A stretch of DNA of 64,000 nucleotides from ZC4RG17 sp036380875. GTDB taxonomy: Bacteria; Actinomycetota; Acidimicrobiia; Spongiisociales; ZC4RG35. Both the position numbers and the translations under genes were made by a program. Positions 48,055 to 57,536 of this stretch are shown here, one piece after another (positions within the stretch are counted from its first letter, which is position 1; every line of letters begins with the position of its first letter). The stretch lies in contig DASVDX010000101.1 in assembly GCA_036380875.1 (NCBI GenBank), positions 1 through 64,000 on the forward strand. Direction: 5' to 3'. Under the pieces are notes generated by a model. The model saw only the letters and a list, made by a program, of their open reading frames with translations. It did not search any database and was not told the DNA's origin.

Positions 48055-49059
48055 TCACAGCCGCTCAGCGATCTCGATGGTGTTGAGGGCCGCTCCCTTG
48101 CGCAGGTTGTCGCCCACGACCCACAGGTTTATGCCGCCCGGCTCACCGAGAGTGGGACGGACCCGACCGATCAGGACCTCGTCCCTTCCGGCGGCATCGA
48201 GCGCGGTCGGGACCGTGTCCTTCCACAGTTCTCCGCCGGGGGCGGTGGAGAGGATCTCCATCGCCTCGTCGAGGGTCATGGGCCGTTCGAAACGGAGGGT
48301 GGCGGACACACCGTGGCCGGCGACCGCCGGAACCCGGACACAGGTCGGCTCCACGTCCAGGTCGGGAGCGTCGAGGATCTTGCGGCTCTCGTTGACGAGC
48401 TTCCACTCCTCGTCGGTGTAGCCCAGCTCGGTTTCGGTGCCGGCGTAAGGCAACGCGTTGAAAGCGATGGGACGGACATACACCTCCGAGCCCGGGTCCT
48501 TCCACTGCCCGGTTCGGAGAGCGTCGGGGTCCTCGAGCAGCGCCCTGGTCTGGCGGAGCATCTCGTCGACGCCCTTGGCGCCGGAGCCGGACACCGCCTG
48601 GTACGAGTTGGCCACGATCGACCGCACCCCGGCCGCACGATGGAGAGGGCCGACCGCCACCATCAGTGCCATCGTCGTGCAGTTCGGGTTGGCGATGAGG
48701 CCCTGATGGGAACCGAGATGGTGATCGTTCACCCCGGCCACGACGAGCGGCACGTCCGGGTGCTGGCGAAACGCCGACGAGTTGTCGATGACCACCGCCC
48801 CGGAATCGACGAACCGCTCGGCGTGACCCCGCGATCGGTCGGCACCGGCAGAGAACAGCGCGACGTCGATGCCGGAGGGGTCGGCGATATCGAGGTCTTC
48901 GACCTCCACTTCTCCCCAGCGCGTCTCGATCTTGGTTCCGGCAGAGCGACTCGAGGCCATGAGGCGCAGGTCGTCGACGGGGAAGTTGCGCTCCTCGAGT
49001 ATCGAAAGCATGGTGCGGCCCACCACACCGGTGGCGCCGACGATGGCGACGTTGGTCAT
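48055..49059 (-). CDS. asd: Aspartate-semialdehyde dehydrogenase
   Basis: 334 residues. VAIVGATGVVGRTMLSILEERNFPVDDLRLMAS (NADP fold), DNSSAFRQHPDVPLVVAGVN, active-site Cys in LIANPNCTTMALMVA, YQAVSGSGAKG, and the substrate/His region CVRVPAVAGHGVSATLRFERP. It reduces aspartyl-phosphate to the semialdehyde for lysine, threonine and methionine synthesis. The start overlaps the lysC stop by 4 nt. Confidence 0.95.
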   Translation of the reverse strand: MTNVAIVGATGVVGRTMLSILEERNFPVDDLRLMASSRSAGTKIETRWGEVEVEDLDIADPSGIDVALFSAGADRSRGHAERFVDSGAVVIDNSSAFRQHPDVPLVVAGVNDHHLGSHQGLIANPNCTTMALMVAVGPLHRAAGVRSIVANSYQAVSGSGAKGVDEMLRQTRALLEDPDALRTGQWKDPGSEVYVRPIAFNALPYAGTETELGYTDEEWKLVNESRKILDAPDLDVEPTCVRVPAVAGHGVSATLRFERPMTLDEAMEILSTAPGGELWKDTVPTALDAAGRDEVLIGRVRPTLGEPGGINLWVVGDNLRKGAALNTIEIAERL

Positions 49060-50276
49060 GCTGGCACCTTTCCCAATTCGAAGGCATCGTGGAGGACGCG
49101 CACCGCCTCTTCCACGCGGTCTTCCCGGATGACACAGGAGATGCGGATCGTCGACGTGGAGATCATCTCCACGTTGATGTTCGCCGTGGCCAACGCCTGG
49201 AACACCTTGGCGGCGACACCTGGGTGCGACTTCATTCCCGCCCCGACGAGCGACACCTTGGCGATCTCCTCGTCGACGTCGACGGCACCGGCCTCGAGTT
49301 CGATGGCGATCTTTTCGGCGATGGTGCGAGCACGATCGGCCGCCTCCTTGGCGACGGTGAACGAGATGTCGGTATGGCCGTCGCTGGAGACGTTCTGGAC
49401 GATCATGTCGACGTCGATATCGGCCTCGGCGAGCGGGGTGAAGAGGGCGGCGGCGACTCCGGGCCGGTCGGGGACGTGGCGGACCGTGACCTTCGCTTCC
49501 GACCGGTCGTGGGCGACGCCCGAGATGATGGCCTGTTCCATGGTTTGCTCCTTGACCCAGGTGCCCGGATTGTCGTTGAAGGACGACCTGACATGGATGG
49601 GAATATCGAACCGGCGCCCGAACTCGACCGAACGTGACATCAGAACGCCCGCTCCAGAAGCGGCCAGCTCCAACATCTCCTCGAATGAGATCTCAGGCAG
49701 CTTCCGGGCATCGGGCACGATGCGCGGGTCGGCGGTGAAGACGCCGTCCACGTCGGTGTAGATCTCGCACACCGACGCCCTGAGCGCCGCGGCTAGGGCA
49801 ACGGCAGTGGCATCGCTTCCCCCACGGCCGAGAGTCGTGATCTCTTTGCCTTCGGGATCGACGCCTTGGAAACCGGCGACGATGACGACCTTGCCCGCAG
49901 CCAAGGCGTCGGTGACTCGTGTGCCGCGGATCTCCTGGATCTTCGCCGATCCGTGGGATGCGTCGGTGAGGATTCCAGCCTGCGAGCCGGTGAAGCTGAC
50001 TGCCTCGACCCCGCGGGCCTGGATCGCCATCGCCATGAGCGCCATCGAGATCCGCTCCCCCGCCGTGAGCAGCATGTCCATCTCCCGGCCCGGCGGGTCG
50101 GGGTTGACGGCGTGCGCCAGCTCGATGAGCTCGTCGGTGGTGTGCCCCATGGCGGAGACCACGACCACGACGTCGTTGCCGGCGCGGCGGGTGGCGACGA
50201 TACGGTCGGCGACCCGGCTCATCCGCTCGGGGTCGGCGACCGAAGTCCCGCCGTATTTCTGGACCACGATGGACAT
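49056..50276 (-). CDS. lysC: Aspartate kinase (alpha/beta form)
   Basis: 406 residues from ATG 50276. Kinase: IVVQKYGGTSVADPERM, TAGERISMALMAMA, FTGSQAGILTD, TLGRGGSDATAVALAAAL. Two ACT regulatory domains at the C-terminus (GVAHDRSEAKVTVRHVPDRPG, KVSLVGAGMKSHPGVAAKVF). Phosphorylates aspartate, first step of the aspartate family pathway. At 49541 an in-frame ATG has AAGGAG 6 nt upstream, the internal start known to yield a separate ~160-residue beta subunit in Corynebacterium and Bacillus enzymes. Confidence 0.95.
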   Translation of the reverse strand: MSIVVQKYGGTSVADPERMSRVADRIVATRRAGNDVVVVVSAMGHTTDELIELAHAVNPDPPGREMDMLLTAGERISMALMAMAIQARGVEAVSFTGSQAGILTDASHGSAKIQEIRGTRVTDALAAGKVVIVAGFQGVDPEGKEITTLGRGGSDATAVALAAALRASVCEIYTDVDGVFTADPRIVPDARKLPEISFEEMLELAASGAGVLMSRSVEFGRRFDIPIHVRSSFNDNPGTWVKEQTMEQAIISGVAHDRSEAKVTVRHVPDRPGVAAALFTPLAEADIDVDMIVQNVSSDGHTDISFTVAKEAADRARTIAEKIAIELEAGAVDVDEEIAKVSLVGAGMKSHPGVAAKVFQALATANINVEMISTSTIRISCVIREDRVEEAVRVLHDAFELGKVPA

Positions 50277-50366
50277 TTCCGCAGAAACGTTAGGCGTTCT
50301 CCGAAACAGCACCGCGCGCGCCCGCCAAACCGGGCACCAGACAGGGACCGTTAACCTCGTGGCGCC

Positions 50367-51146
50367 ATGACTGACAGAAGACGACTGCGCAAGGAGCAGC
50401 GCGCCCAGCGCCGGGAGGCGGAGCGCAAGGCCGAGAGCCGGCGGGAACTGCTGCGCCGCCTCGGGTTCGCCCTGGGCATGGGCGCCCTCGTCGTCGCCAT
50501 CTTCGTCGTCGTCAATCTCCTGGGGCAGAACCGGGCGACACTCCCGGGCGGCTACCAGGACTACCGGGCCCAGGAGACGGCCTGCGGGGCGGAGCCGCCG
50601 CCCGAAGAGCAGGTGGTGACCTTCCCCGAATACGAGCCACAGCCGGACATCACCGACGCCACCGTCACGGCGACCATCGCCACCTCCTGCGGAGACATCG
50701 TGATCGAGCTCGATCCGGCGAACTTCCCCGAGACCGTCCAGTCGTTCGTCTTCCTCGCCCGCCAAGGGTTCTACGACGGCACCGTCTTCCACCGCATCGT
50801 CGAGGACTTCCTGATCCAAGGCGGCGACCCCCAGGCGGTGGGCACAGGGGGCCCCGGTTACCGCATCCCCGACGAGTGGCCCGGCGACGATTTCGAGTTC
50901 GAGCCCGGCGTGGTGGCGATGGCCAACAATGGCCGCAACACCACCGGCAGCCAGTTCTTCATCGTCATCGGGGAGACCGCCCGAGTGCTCAACCCGCAGT
51001 TCAACGTCCTGGGGCGAGTCACGTCGGGTCAGGAGACTCTCGATGCGATCGCCGCCGTCCCCACCGCCACGCGGACCGGGTCGAGAGAAAGGAGCCTGCC
51101 CCTCCAGACGGTGTACATCGAGTCGATCGAGATCGAAGTCGGCTGA
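50367..51146 (+). CDS. Membrane-anchored cyclophilin-type peptidyl-prolyl isomerase
   Basis: 259 residues. Very basic cytosolic N-terminus (RRRLRKEQRAQRREAERKAE), one membrane segment (FALGMGALVVAIFVVVNLLG), then an extracytoplasmic cyclophilin domain: FPETVQSFVFLARQGFYDGTVFHRIVEDFLIQGGDPQAVGTGGPGY (seen around residues 125-170), VAMANNGRNTTGSQFFIVIG and LNPQFNVLGRV. FHRI, Q/GGD and GSQFFI are the active-site residues. It helps fold exported proteins. Confidence 0.92.
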   Translation: MTDRRRLRKEQRAQRREAERKAESRRELLRRLGFALGMGALVVAIFVVVNLLGQNRATLPGGYQDYRAQETACGAEPPPEEQVVTFPEYEPQPDITDATVTATIATSCGDIVIELDPANFPETVQSFVFLARQGFYDGTVFHRIVEDFLIQGGDPQAVGTGGPGYRIPDEWPGDDFEFEPGVVAMANNGRNTTGSQFFIVIGETARVLNPQFNVLGRVTSGQETLDAIAAVPTATRTGSRERSLPLQTVYIESIEIEVG

Positions 51147-51175
51147 GCGGCGCTGCCTTAACCTGGCAGCCGAAC

Positions 51176-52048
51176 ATGGCCGTCGATCTCCACACTCACT
51201 CCACCAGTTCGGACGGATCGGAGGCGCCGTCCGAAGTGATCCGGTTGGCGGCGAACGCCGGGCTGTCTGCGGTCGCCCTCACCGACCACGACATCCTCGC
51301 CGGTCTGGGAGAGGCGAGAGAGGCGGCTGAACGGTACGACCTGGAGCTCGTTCCTGGCGTTGAGCTCTCCCTCGATTGGGCCAGCCTCGCCCCCGACGCC
51401 GATCACCGGGGCGGAATGCACCTGGTCGTCCTGTGGGTCGACGACGAACCGGGGCCACTGCAGGACAGGCTGGCGGATTTGCGCCTCGGACGCGATGAGA
51501 GGAACCAACTGATCCTCGAGCGTCTCGCCCAACTCGGCATCGACATCCCCATGGAGGAAGTGCTCGCCCGTGCCGGTGATGGTTCGGTGGGACGACCTCA
51601 CATCGCCGGCGTGATGGTGGACCGGGGTCATGTGCCCGACATCGCTACCGCCTTCGAGCTGTACCTGGGCAGCGGCGCTCCCGCCTACGTGCCCCGCCGA
51701 CGACTCACCGTGGACGAGGCCCTCTCGCTCGCCCGTGCCTCGGGCGGTGTTCCGGTGTTGGCCCACCCTCACACGCTGGGGCTGGAGGACGATTCGAAGC
51801 TCGAAGACCTCCTCCGGCATCTGCATTCGACCGGGTTGATCAGTGTCGAGACGCACCACTCGGCGACAGAGCCGGAACGCCGGCGCATCCTCCGACGCAT
51901 GGCCGACCGGGTAGGGCTGTTGCCGTCCGGCGGATCCGACTTCCACGGGACCTACAAGCCCGGCATCCACGTCGGCGTGGGGTGCGGGGACCTGCACGTC
52001 CCAGACGAGTTCCTGGAAGGGCTGCGGGCACAGAGAGCGGTGGTATGA
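51176..52048 (+). CDS. PHP-domain phosphoesterase (RNase AM/TrpH-like)
   Basis: 290 residues from ATG 51176. PHP motifs: VDLHTHSTSSDGSEAPSEVI, LTDHDILAGL, ELVPGVELSLDW, VPVLAHPHTLG and GSDFHGTYKPGIHVGVG near the end, i.e. the metal-binding His/Asp set. Relatives remove 3'-phosphoadenosine or act as 5'-3' exoribonucleases on short RNA. The stop overlaps the murJ start (ATGA). Confidence 0.9.
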   Translation: MAVDLHTHSTSSDGSEAPSEVIRLAANAGLSAVALTDHDILAGLGEAREAAERYDLELVPGVELSLDWASLAPDADHRGGMHLVVLWVDDEPGPLQDRLADLRLGRDERNQLILERLAQLGIDIPMEEVLARAGDGSVGRPHIAGVMVDRGHVPDIATAFELYLGSGAPAYVPRRRLTVDEALSLARASGGVPVLAHPHTLGLEDDSKLEDLLRHLHSTGLISVETHHSATEPERRRILRRMADRVGLLPSGGSDFHGTYKPGIHVGVGCGDLHVPDEFLEGLRAQRAVV

Positions 52049-53595
52049 GCAGCACGATGGGGAGAGCCGCCCTGGTCGTCTCCGGCGGCATACTCCTCTC
52101 GCGCATCCTCGGCTTCGTGAGGGAGATGGTCCTGGCGGCGCTCCTCGGCCGGACCATCGAGGCCGACCTCTACCAGGCGGCGTTCACGGTCCCCGATTTC
52201 CTCTTCTTTTTGATGGCGGGTGGATACCTCACGATCACGTTCGTGCCCATCGTCAGCCGTCACCTCGCCGCCGGGGAAGAGGACGAGGCGAATCGGGCCT
52301 TCACCGCCATCGCCCGAGTGGTCGGGGGGCTGATGCTCGTTGCAACGGTCGTGACCCTGATCGCCGCCCGCCCCATCACCGAGCGACTGTTCGTGGAGAT
52401 CCCCGACGAGCGAATGCCCCAGCTGGTGGGGCTGGTGCGCATCATCCTCCCCGCCCAGTTCTTCTTCGTGCTCGGGTCGCTGTACATGGCCGTGCAATAC
52501 GCCCACCAGCGATTCCTGATTCCCACGCTGGCCCCGATCGTCTACAACCTGGCGATCATCGCCGGAGGGACGATCAGCTGGCTCGTCGGCTCGACCGGCC
52601 CCGAAGGTTTCGTCCTCGGAGCGCTGGCCGGGGCGATAGTGGGCAACTTCGCACTCCAATGGTGGGGTGCGCACCGGGTGGGACTGCGCTGGCAGCCAGG
52701 AACCCCGTTCCGCCACCCTGCGGTGGGCGAGTATTTCGCCCTGGCTCTCCCCCTCATGATCGGTCAGTCGGCAGTGGGCCTCGACGAGGTCTTCTTCCGG
52801 ATCTTCGGGCAGTTCGGCACCGACGGTGACATCGCCGCCATCAACTACGCCCGCCGGCTCAACATGGTCCCGATCGGCGTCATCGCCCAGGCGGCCGGCG
52901 TCGCCTCCTTCCCGTTTCTCGCCCGCTTGTTCGCAGAGGGGCGACGAGACGAGATGGAGCGGCAGGTCGACCGGGCGGTACGGTCCGGGCTGGTCGTTTC
53001 GGGGCTGGCGACGGCGGTGGTGATCGCCCTGGCCACGCCTATGGTCGCTGTCGCCTTCCAACGGGGCACCTTCGACCTCGCAGACACGCTCGCCACCGCC
53101 CCGCTGGTTGCGATCTACGGGATCTCGATCCCGATGTGGACGGCCCACCAGGTGTACACGAGGGCGTTCTACGCCCAGCGCCGAATGTGGTTGCCGGTGG
53201 TGGTGGGGACGGCGATCACCGTCGCCGCCTTACCCTCCTACTACTTCGCCTCGATGAGCTACGGCGCCACCGGAGTAGTGGCCACCAGCGTGGGTGTGAT
53301 GGTGGCCTACGCCGCCGTCATGGGTTGGCTGTGGCACCGAGGCTCCTCGGCGCGCGAGGTGGCCCGGTCGGGATGGCAGGCTCTCGTCGCCGGAGTGCCT
53401 GCTGGAGCAGCGGCATGGGCAGTGTCCCGCCTGACCACTGGCGGTGAACCGCCCGGCACTCTGATGGGAATCGCCGTGCTGATACTGGGAGGGGCGTTGG
53501 CGGCAGGCGTGTACTGGGCGGTGCTGCGGGCGATGGGATCACCGGAGTTGGAGGCGATCCTGCGCCGGCGTCGTCAGAGAGGATCACCGCGGTGA
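52045..53595 (+). CDS. murJ: Lipid II flippase MurJ/MviN
   Basis: 516 residues, about 14 membrane segments. LSRILGFVREMVLAALLGRTIEADLYQAAFTVPDF with the conserved first helix Arg residues, LAAGEEDEANRAFT in the loop, YARRLNMVPIGVIAQAAGVASFPFLARL and YTRAFYAQRRMWLPVVVGTAI. It moves lipid-linked peptidoglycan precursor across the membrane. Its 3' end overlaps the convergent carboxylase subunit gene by 22 nt. Confidence 0.94.
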   Translation: MSSTMGRAALVVSGGILLSRILGFVREMVLAALLGRTIEADLYQAAFTVPDFLFFLMAGGYLTITFVPIVSRHLAAGEEDEANRAFTAIARVVGGLMLVATVVTLIAARPITERLFVEIPDERMPQLVGLVRIILPAQFFFVLGSLYMAVQYAHQRFLIPTLAPIVYNLAIIAGGTISWLVGSTGPEGFVLGALAGAIVGNFALQWWGAHRVGLRWQPGTPFRHPAVGEYFALALPLMIGQSAVGLDEVFFRIFGQFGTDGDIAAINYARRLNMVPIGVIAQAAGVASFPFLARLFAEGRRDEMERQVDRAVRSGLVVSGLATAVVIALATPMVAVAFQRGTFDLADTLATAPLVAIYGISIPMWTAHQVYTRAFYAQRRMWLPVVVGTAITVAALPSYYFASMSYGATGVVATSVGVMVAYAAVMGWLWHRGSSAREVARSGWQALVAGVPAGAAAWAVSRLTTGGEPPGTLMGIAVLILGGALAAGVYWAVLRAMGSPELEAILRRRRQRGSPR

Positions 53596-53807
53596 TCGGG
53601 GAACACCCACTCGATAGGGTCTTCGGGGTTCCGGGGTAGCGCTGCCCGCACCCAGGCAGGCGGGGTGTTGGACCCGGCGGGCGGGCGTTGGCGCAGGGCG
53701 CGTTCGGTTTCGAGGACGTGCTGGACGACCGCGGCCACGGCCGCCGCCTCGAACGGTCCCGCTCCTCCACGGATCTCCAAGCCTGTGCTCATGGCTCGAA
53801 TGCTCAC
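53574..53807 (-). CDS. Acyl-CoA carboxylase epsilon-subunit-like small protein
   Basis: 77 residues. LEIRGGAGPFEAAAVAAVVQHVLETERAL followed by PPAWVRAALPRNPEDP resembles the small epsilon subunits that stabilise actinobacterial acyl-CoA carboxylases (pattern LxVxRGxPTxEExAAxxAVL and a WARxxxxR tail). A GTG start overlaps the epimerase stop by 4 nt. The alpha and beta subunits are not in the window. The match is weak because such subunits are short and divergent. Confidence 0.6.
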   Translation of the reverse strand: MSIRAMSTGLEIRGGAGPFEAAAVAAVVQHVLETERALRQRPPAGSNTPPAWVRAALPRNPEDPIEWVFPDHRGDPL

Positions 53808-54220
53808 GACTCCAACTCCACCAACTCCACAAGGGTACCTGCCAGGTCAGCGGGATGGACAAATGCGATCTTCGCTCCCCGCCCCCCGATTCGAGGCGTC
53901 TCGTCGATCAGCCGCGCCCCGACGGATTCGAGATGGGCCAGGGCAGCCTCGATGTCGGCCACGGCGTAGGCGACGTGGTGGAGCCCCTCACCGTGACGGG
54001 CGAGGAACTTGCCCACCGGGGTGTCTTCGCCCAGAGGTTCCAGCAGCTGGACGAACGAGCCGCCTACCGGGATCATCGCCTCCTCGACTCGTTGAGCCTC
54101 CACCACCTCTCGGTAGAGGGGCTCGACGCCGTAGCGCTGGCGGTAGGACTCGACGGCGGCGTCGAGGTCGCGAACGGCGATGGCGACGTGATCGAGGTTG
54201 AGGAGTTTCACATCGGTCAT
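53804..54220 (-). CDS. mce: Methylmalonyl-CoA epimerase
   Basis: 138 residues, vicinal-oxygen-chelate fold. LLNLDHVAIAVRDLDAAVESYR holds the first metal His, GLHHVAYAVADIEAALAHLES the second with a conserved Glu-containing tail, then IGGRGAKIAFVHPADLAGTLVELVE. It interconverts (R)- and (S)-methylmalonyl-CoA in propionyl-CoA metabolism. It is divergent from the thiolase gene and coupled to a carboxylase-like subunit, consistent with that pathway. Confidence 0.92.
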   Translation of the reverse strand: MTDVKLLNLDHVAIAVRDLDAAVESYRQRYGVEPLYREVVEAQRVEEAMIPVGGSFVQLLEPLGEDTPVGKFLARHGEGLHHVAYAVADIEAALAHLESVGARLIDETPRIGGRGAKIAFVHPADLAGTLVELVELES

Positions 54221-54270
54221 TTTCGCAGGCCGAGTGTCGCCACCGACCGCGCCCGGATACCCTTGGCGCC

Positions 54271-55449
54271 ATGAGCACCGTCATCTCAGGCATCGCCCGC
54301 ACCCCGATCGGTCGCTACGGAGGGGCACTGTCGTCGCTGCGGGCGGTGGAACTGGGTGCCAGCGCCATCGCCGCCGCCGTGGAGCGTTCAGGGGTCGAGC
54401 CACCTGCCATCGATGAGGTGATCTTCGGACAAGTGCTCCAAGCCGGGGAAGGCCAGATCACGGCCCGCCAAGCTGCCGTCGGTGCCGGCCTGCCCATGGA
54501 AGTGCCCGCCATGACCGTCAACAAGGTGTGCCTCTCTGGCATGAGCGCCATCGCCATGGCCGACCGTGGCATCCGGACCGGCGACACCAAGTTCGCGTTG
54601 GCGGGCGGCATGGAGTCGATGTCCAACGCACCTCACGTCGTCCGCGGACTCCGCTGGGGCGTCAAGATCGGGAATGTCGACTTGGTGGACGTGATGCAGC
54701 ACGACGGGCTGTTCTGTGCCTTCGACCACTGCACGATGGGCGAGTCCTCCGACCACAAGAACAGCCGGTTGGGGATCGACCGTCGAGTCCAGGACGAATG
54801 GGCGGCGATGTCGCATCAGCGGGCGCACGAGGCGACCCAGAGCGGTCGGTTCGCCACGGAGATCGCACCCGTCGCAGTCCCCCAGAGGAAGGGCGACCCT
54901 AAAGTCGTCGACGTCGACGAGGGGATCCGACCGGACTCGACAGTCGAGACCCTGGGCGCACTGCGCCCTGCATTCATGGAGAACGGGACCATCACCGCCG
55001 GCAACGCCTCCCAGATCTCCGACGGAGCGGCGGCGCTCGTGCTCGCCGACCGCGCCGCCGCCGAAGCAGCCGGGATGCCGGTTTTGGCGGAGATCGTCGC
55101 CTACGGTCAGATCGGCGGCGCCGACGCCACCCTCCACGAACGGCCGGCCGAGGCCATCCGAGTGGCGCTGAAGAACGCCGGGCTATCGCCGAGTGACCTC
55201 GACCTGGTGGAGATCAACGAAGCCTTCGCCGCTGTGGCACTGTGGTCGGCACGCATGCTCGACTTGCCGCCCAAGAAGGTGAACGTCAACGGCGGCGCCG
55301 TCGCCCTGGGCCACCCGATCGGAGCATCGGGCGCCCGGGTGGTGGTGACGCTCGTGGCGGAACTGATGCGCCGGGGAGGCGGCATCGGGGCGGCTGCGCT
55401 GTGCGGAGGCGGCGGCCAGGGCGACGCCCTGATCGTGCGAGTCGACTGA
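54271..55449 (+). CDS. Acetyl-CoA acetyltransferase (thiolase)
   Basis: 392 residues. Active-site Cys in TVNKVCLSGMSAIAMA, ARQAAVGAGLPMEVPA lead-in, NEAFAAVALWSARML, His in GGAVALGHPIGASGARVVVTL and second Cys in AALCGGGGQGDALIV. The family condenses two acetyl-CoA or cleaves 3-ketoacyl-CoA; length and motifs fit the biosynthetic/degradative two-carbon thiolases. Near the methylmalonyl pathway genes, it may serve fatty acid breakdown. Confidence 0.93.
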   Translation: MSTVISGIARTPIGRYGGALSSLRAVELGASAIAAAVERSGVEPPAIDEVIFGQVLQAGEGQITARQAAVGAGLPMEVPAMTVNKVCLSGMSAIAMADRGIRTGDTKFALAGGMESMSNAPHVVRGLRWGVKIGNVDLVDVMQHDGLFCAFDHCTMGESSDHKNSRLGIDRRVQDEWAAMSHQRAHEATQSGRFATEIAPVAVPQRKGDPKVVDVDEGIRPDSTVETLGALRPAFMENGTITAGNASQISDGAAALVLADRAAAEAAGMPVLAEIVAYGQIGGADATLHERPAEAIRVALKNAGLSPSDLDLVEINEAFAAVALWSARMLDLPPKKVNVNGGAVALGHPIGASGARVVVTLVAELMRRGGGIGAAALCGGGGQGDALIVRVD

Positions 55450-55523
55450 ACGGGCAGGAGATGGTGGATCGATACGCAGAAGCGCCCCGCACCGGGCCGA
55501 TGGCACGCAAGGAGACCGAGCGA

Positions 55524-56567
55524 ATGGGGCGAATCAGCCAGGCTGGTGACCTTCCGGCGGGGCCCGCCGAAGGAAACGGACCTCGTCCGATCGAGCGCAA
55601 TCTCGGGCTCGACCTGGTCCGGGTGACCGAAACGGCGGCGATGGCCGCCGCCCGCTGGCAGGGCCGGGGCGACCCGAACGCCGCCGACAAGGCAGCAGTC
55701 GACGGGATGCGCCTCCACCTCTCCACCATCGAGATCGACGGCGTCGTGGTGATAGGCGAGGGCGAAAAGGACAACGCCCCGATGCTGTACAACGGCGAGC
55801 GAGTGGGGAGCGGGATCGGCATGAAGGTCGACGTCGCGGTCGATCCTGTCGACGGGACCCGCCTCACCGCCAAGGGGATGCCGGGGGCGATCTCGGTCAT
55901 CGCCATCTCCGAGGGTCACGGCACGATGTACGCGCCCGGAAGCCTCGTTTACATGGACAAGATCGCCGTGGGACCGGAAGCGGCCGGCCTGATCGACATC
56001 GAGGCTCCGGTGGCGGACAACCTCGCCAAGGTCGCCAAGGCCAAGGGCTACAAGGTCGCCGACCTGCGAGTCGTCATCCTCGACCGTCCCCGCAACCAGC
56101 ACTACATCGACGCCGTCCGGGAGGCGGGCTCCCGAATCAAGCTGATCGGCGACGGCGACGTGGCCGCCTCCGTCTCCGTCGCCCGGCCCGACACGGACAT
56201 AGACATGCTCCTCGGCATCGGCGGCTCTCCCGAGGCGGTGCTGTCCGCGGCGGCGCTGCGGTGTATGGACGGCGAGATCCAATGCAAGCTGTGGCCCCGG
56301 GACGACCGGGAGCGGGAGTTCGCCCGCGAGCAGGGACTCGACCTGGACGCCGTGCTCACGACAACAGACTTGGTCTCGTCGGACAACGTCTTCTTCGCAG
56401 CCACGGGTGTCACCGGAGGGGAGTTCCTCCGCGGCGTGGATTTCTACGGTGGCGGGTGCGCCACCCACTCGGTGATCATGCGCTCCCGGACGGGGTCGAT
56501 CCGCTACATGGACGCCTTCCACAACCTGGAGAAGTTGCGCAAGATCTCCGCCGCGGTGATCGATTGA
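55524..56567 (+). CDS. glpX: Fructose-1,6-bisphosphatase class II
   Basis: 347 residues from ATG 55524, chosen for AAGGAG 9 nt upstream (earlier in-frame ATGs at 55461 and 55500 lack spacing). RNLGLDLVRVTETAAMAAARW, GRGDPNAADKAAVDGM, VVVIGEGEKDNAPMLYNGE, VDVAVDPVDGTRLTAKGMPGAISVIA and GIGGSPEAVLSAAALRCM are the GlpX signature. It dephosphorylates fructose-1,6-bisphosphate in gluconeogenesis, as the main FBPase of actinobacteria. Confidence 0.95.
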   Translation: MGRISQAGDLPAGPAEGNGPRPIERNLGLDLVRVTETAAMAAARWQGRGDPNAADKAAVDGMRLHLSTIEIDGVVVIGEGEKDNAPMLYNGERVGSGIGMKVDVAVDPVDGTRLTAKGMPGAISVIAISEGHGTMYAPGSLVYMDKIAVGPEAAGLIDIEAPVADNLAKVAKAKGYKVADLRVVILDRPRNQHYIDAVREAGSRIKLIGDGDVAASVSVARPDTDIDMLLGIGGSPEAVLSAAALRCMDGEIQCKLWPRDDREREFAREQGLDLDAVLTTTDLVSSDNVFFAATGVTGGEFLRGVDFYGGGCATHSVIMRSRTGSIRYMDAFHNLEKLRKISAAVID

Positions 56568-56621
56568 AAGACCTCCGTCGTCAGGACAGCCCGGAAGCGC
56601 CCACGGCTAACGTCGCCTCCG

Positions 56622-57536
56622 ATGCGCGTCTCGACCCACGCTGCCCTGCCCGATGAGCGCAACGCCGATATCGAGATCTACATCGACGGCGAGTTCTATC
56701 CGCGGGAAGAGGCGAAGGTCTCGGTCTTCGACAGCGCCTTCCTGGTAGGCGACGGGATCTGGGAGGGGATCCGGCTCCACAAGGGACGTTTCGCCTTCCT
56801 CGACCGCCACCTCGACCGACTCTTCCAGGCGGCGGCCGCCACGCGGATCGACATCGGCATGACCCGTGAGGAGTTGACCGAGGCGCTGTACGCCACGGTG
56901 GAACGCAACAGCATGCACACCGACGTCCACGTGCGCCTCATGGTCAGCCGGGGGACGAAGTCCACGCCCTCGCAGCATCCCGCCAACCTCGTCTCCGGGC
57001 CCACCGTGGTGATCATCGCCGAGCACAAGAAGGCCGACCCCGAGGTCATCCGCCGCGGCATCTCCCTCTTCACGGCGACGATCCGCAGGCCACCGCCCGA
57101 CACCCTCGATCAGCGGCTCAACTGCCACTCGAAGCTCCACGAGGTGATCGCCCTCATCCAGGCCAACGAAGCCGGTGCCGACGAGGCGCTGATGCTCGAC
57201 CCGACCGGGGCGGTCGCCACCTGCAACGCCACGAACTTCTTCATCGTGTCGAAGGGCGAGCTGTGGACTTCGACGGGCCACTACAACCTGGCCGGCATCA
57301 CCCGGGGCGTGGTGCTGGAGGAGGCCCGCGCCGCCGGTATCCCCACCCACGAAGCACCGTTCTCTCTCACGGACGTGTATTCGGCCGATGAGGCATTCGT
57401 CACCGGGACGTTCGGCGGCATCACCCCCGTCCGTTCGGTCGACGGTAGGGAGATCGGCGCCGGTCGGGAAGGGCCGACGACTGCCAAGCTGCGCGAGCTG
57501 TACTACGCCGCGGTCGAGAGGTCGGTGACGTCTTGA
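56622..57536 (+). CDS. Class IV aminotransferase (branched-chain/D-amino acid type)
   Basis: 304 residues. Fold-type IV PLP enzyme: IYIDGEFYPREEAKVSVFDSAFLVGDGIWEGIR, PLP lysine in RLNCHSKLHEVIALIQA, EALMLDPTGAVATCNATNFFIV and the GITRGVVLEEA phosphate loop, VTGTFGGITPV at the end. Family members include branched-chain aminotransferase, D-alanine transaminase and aminodeoxychorismate lyase. The next gene is sulfotransferase-like and overlaps by 4 nt; fused versions of this pair are known in some organisms. Confidence 0.88.
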   Translation: MRVSTHAALPDERNADIEIYIDGEFYPREEAKVSVFDSAFLVGDGIWEGIRLHKGRFAFLDRHLDRLFQAAAATRIDIGMTREELTEALYATVERNSMHTDVHVRLMVSRGTKSTPSQHPANLVSGPTVVIIAEHKKADPEVIRRGISLFTATIRRPPPDTLDQRLNCHSKLHEVIALIQANEAGADEALMLDPTGAVATCNATNFFIVSKGELWTSTGHYNLAGITRGVVLEEARAAGIPTHEAPFSLTDVYSADEAFVTGTFGGITPVRSVDGREIGAGREGPTTAKLRELYYAAVERSVTS

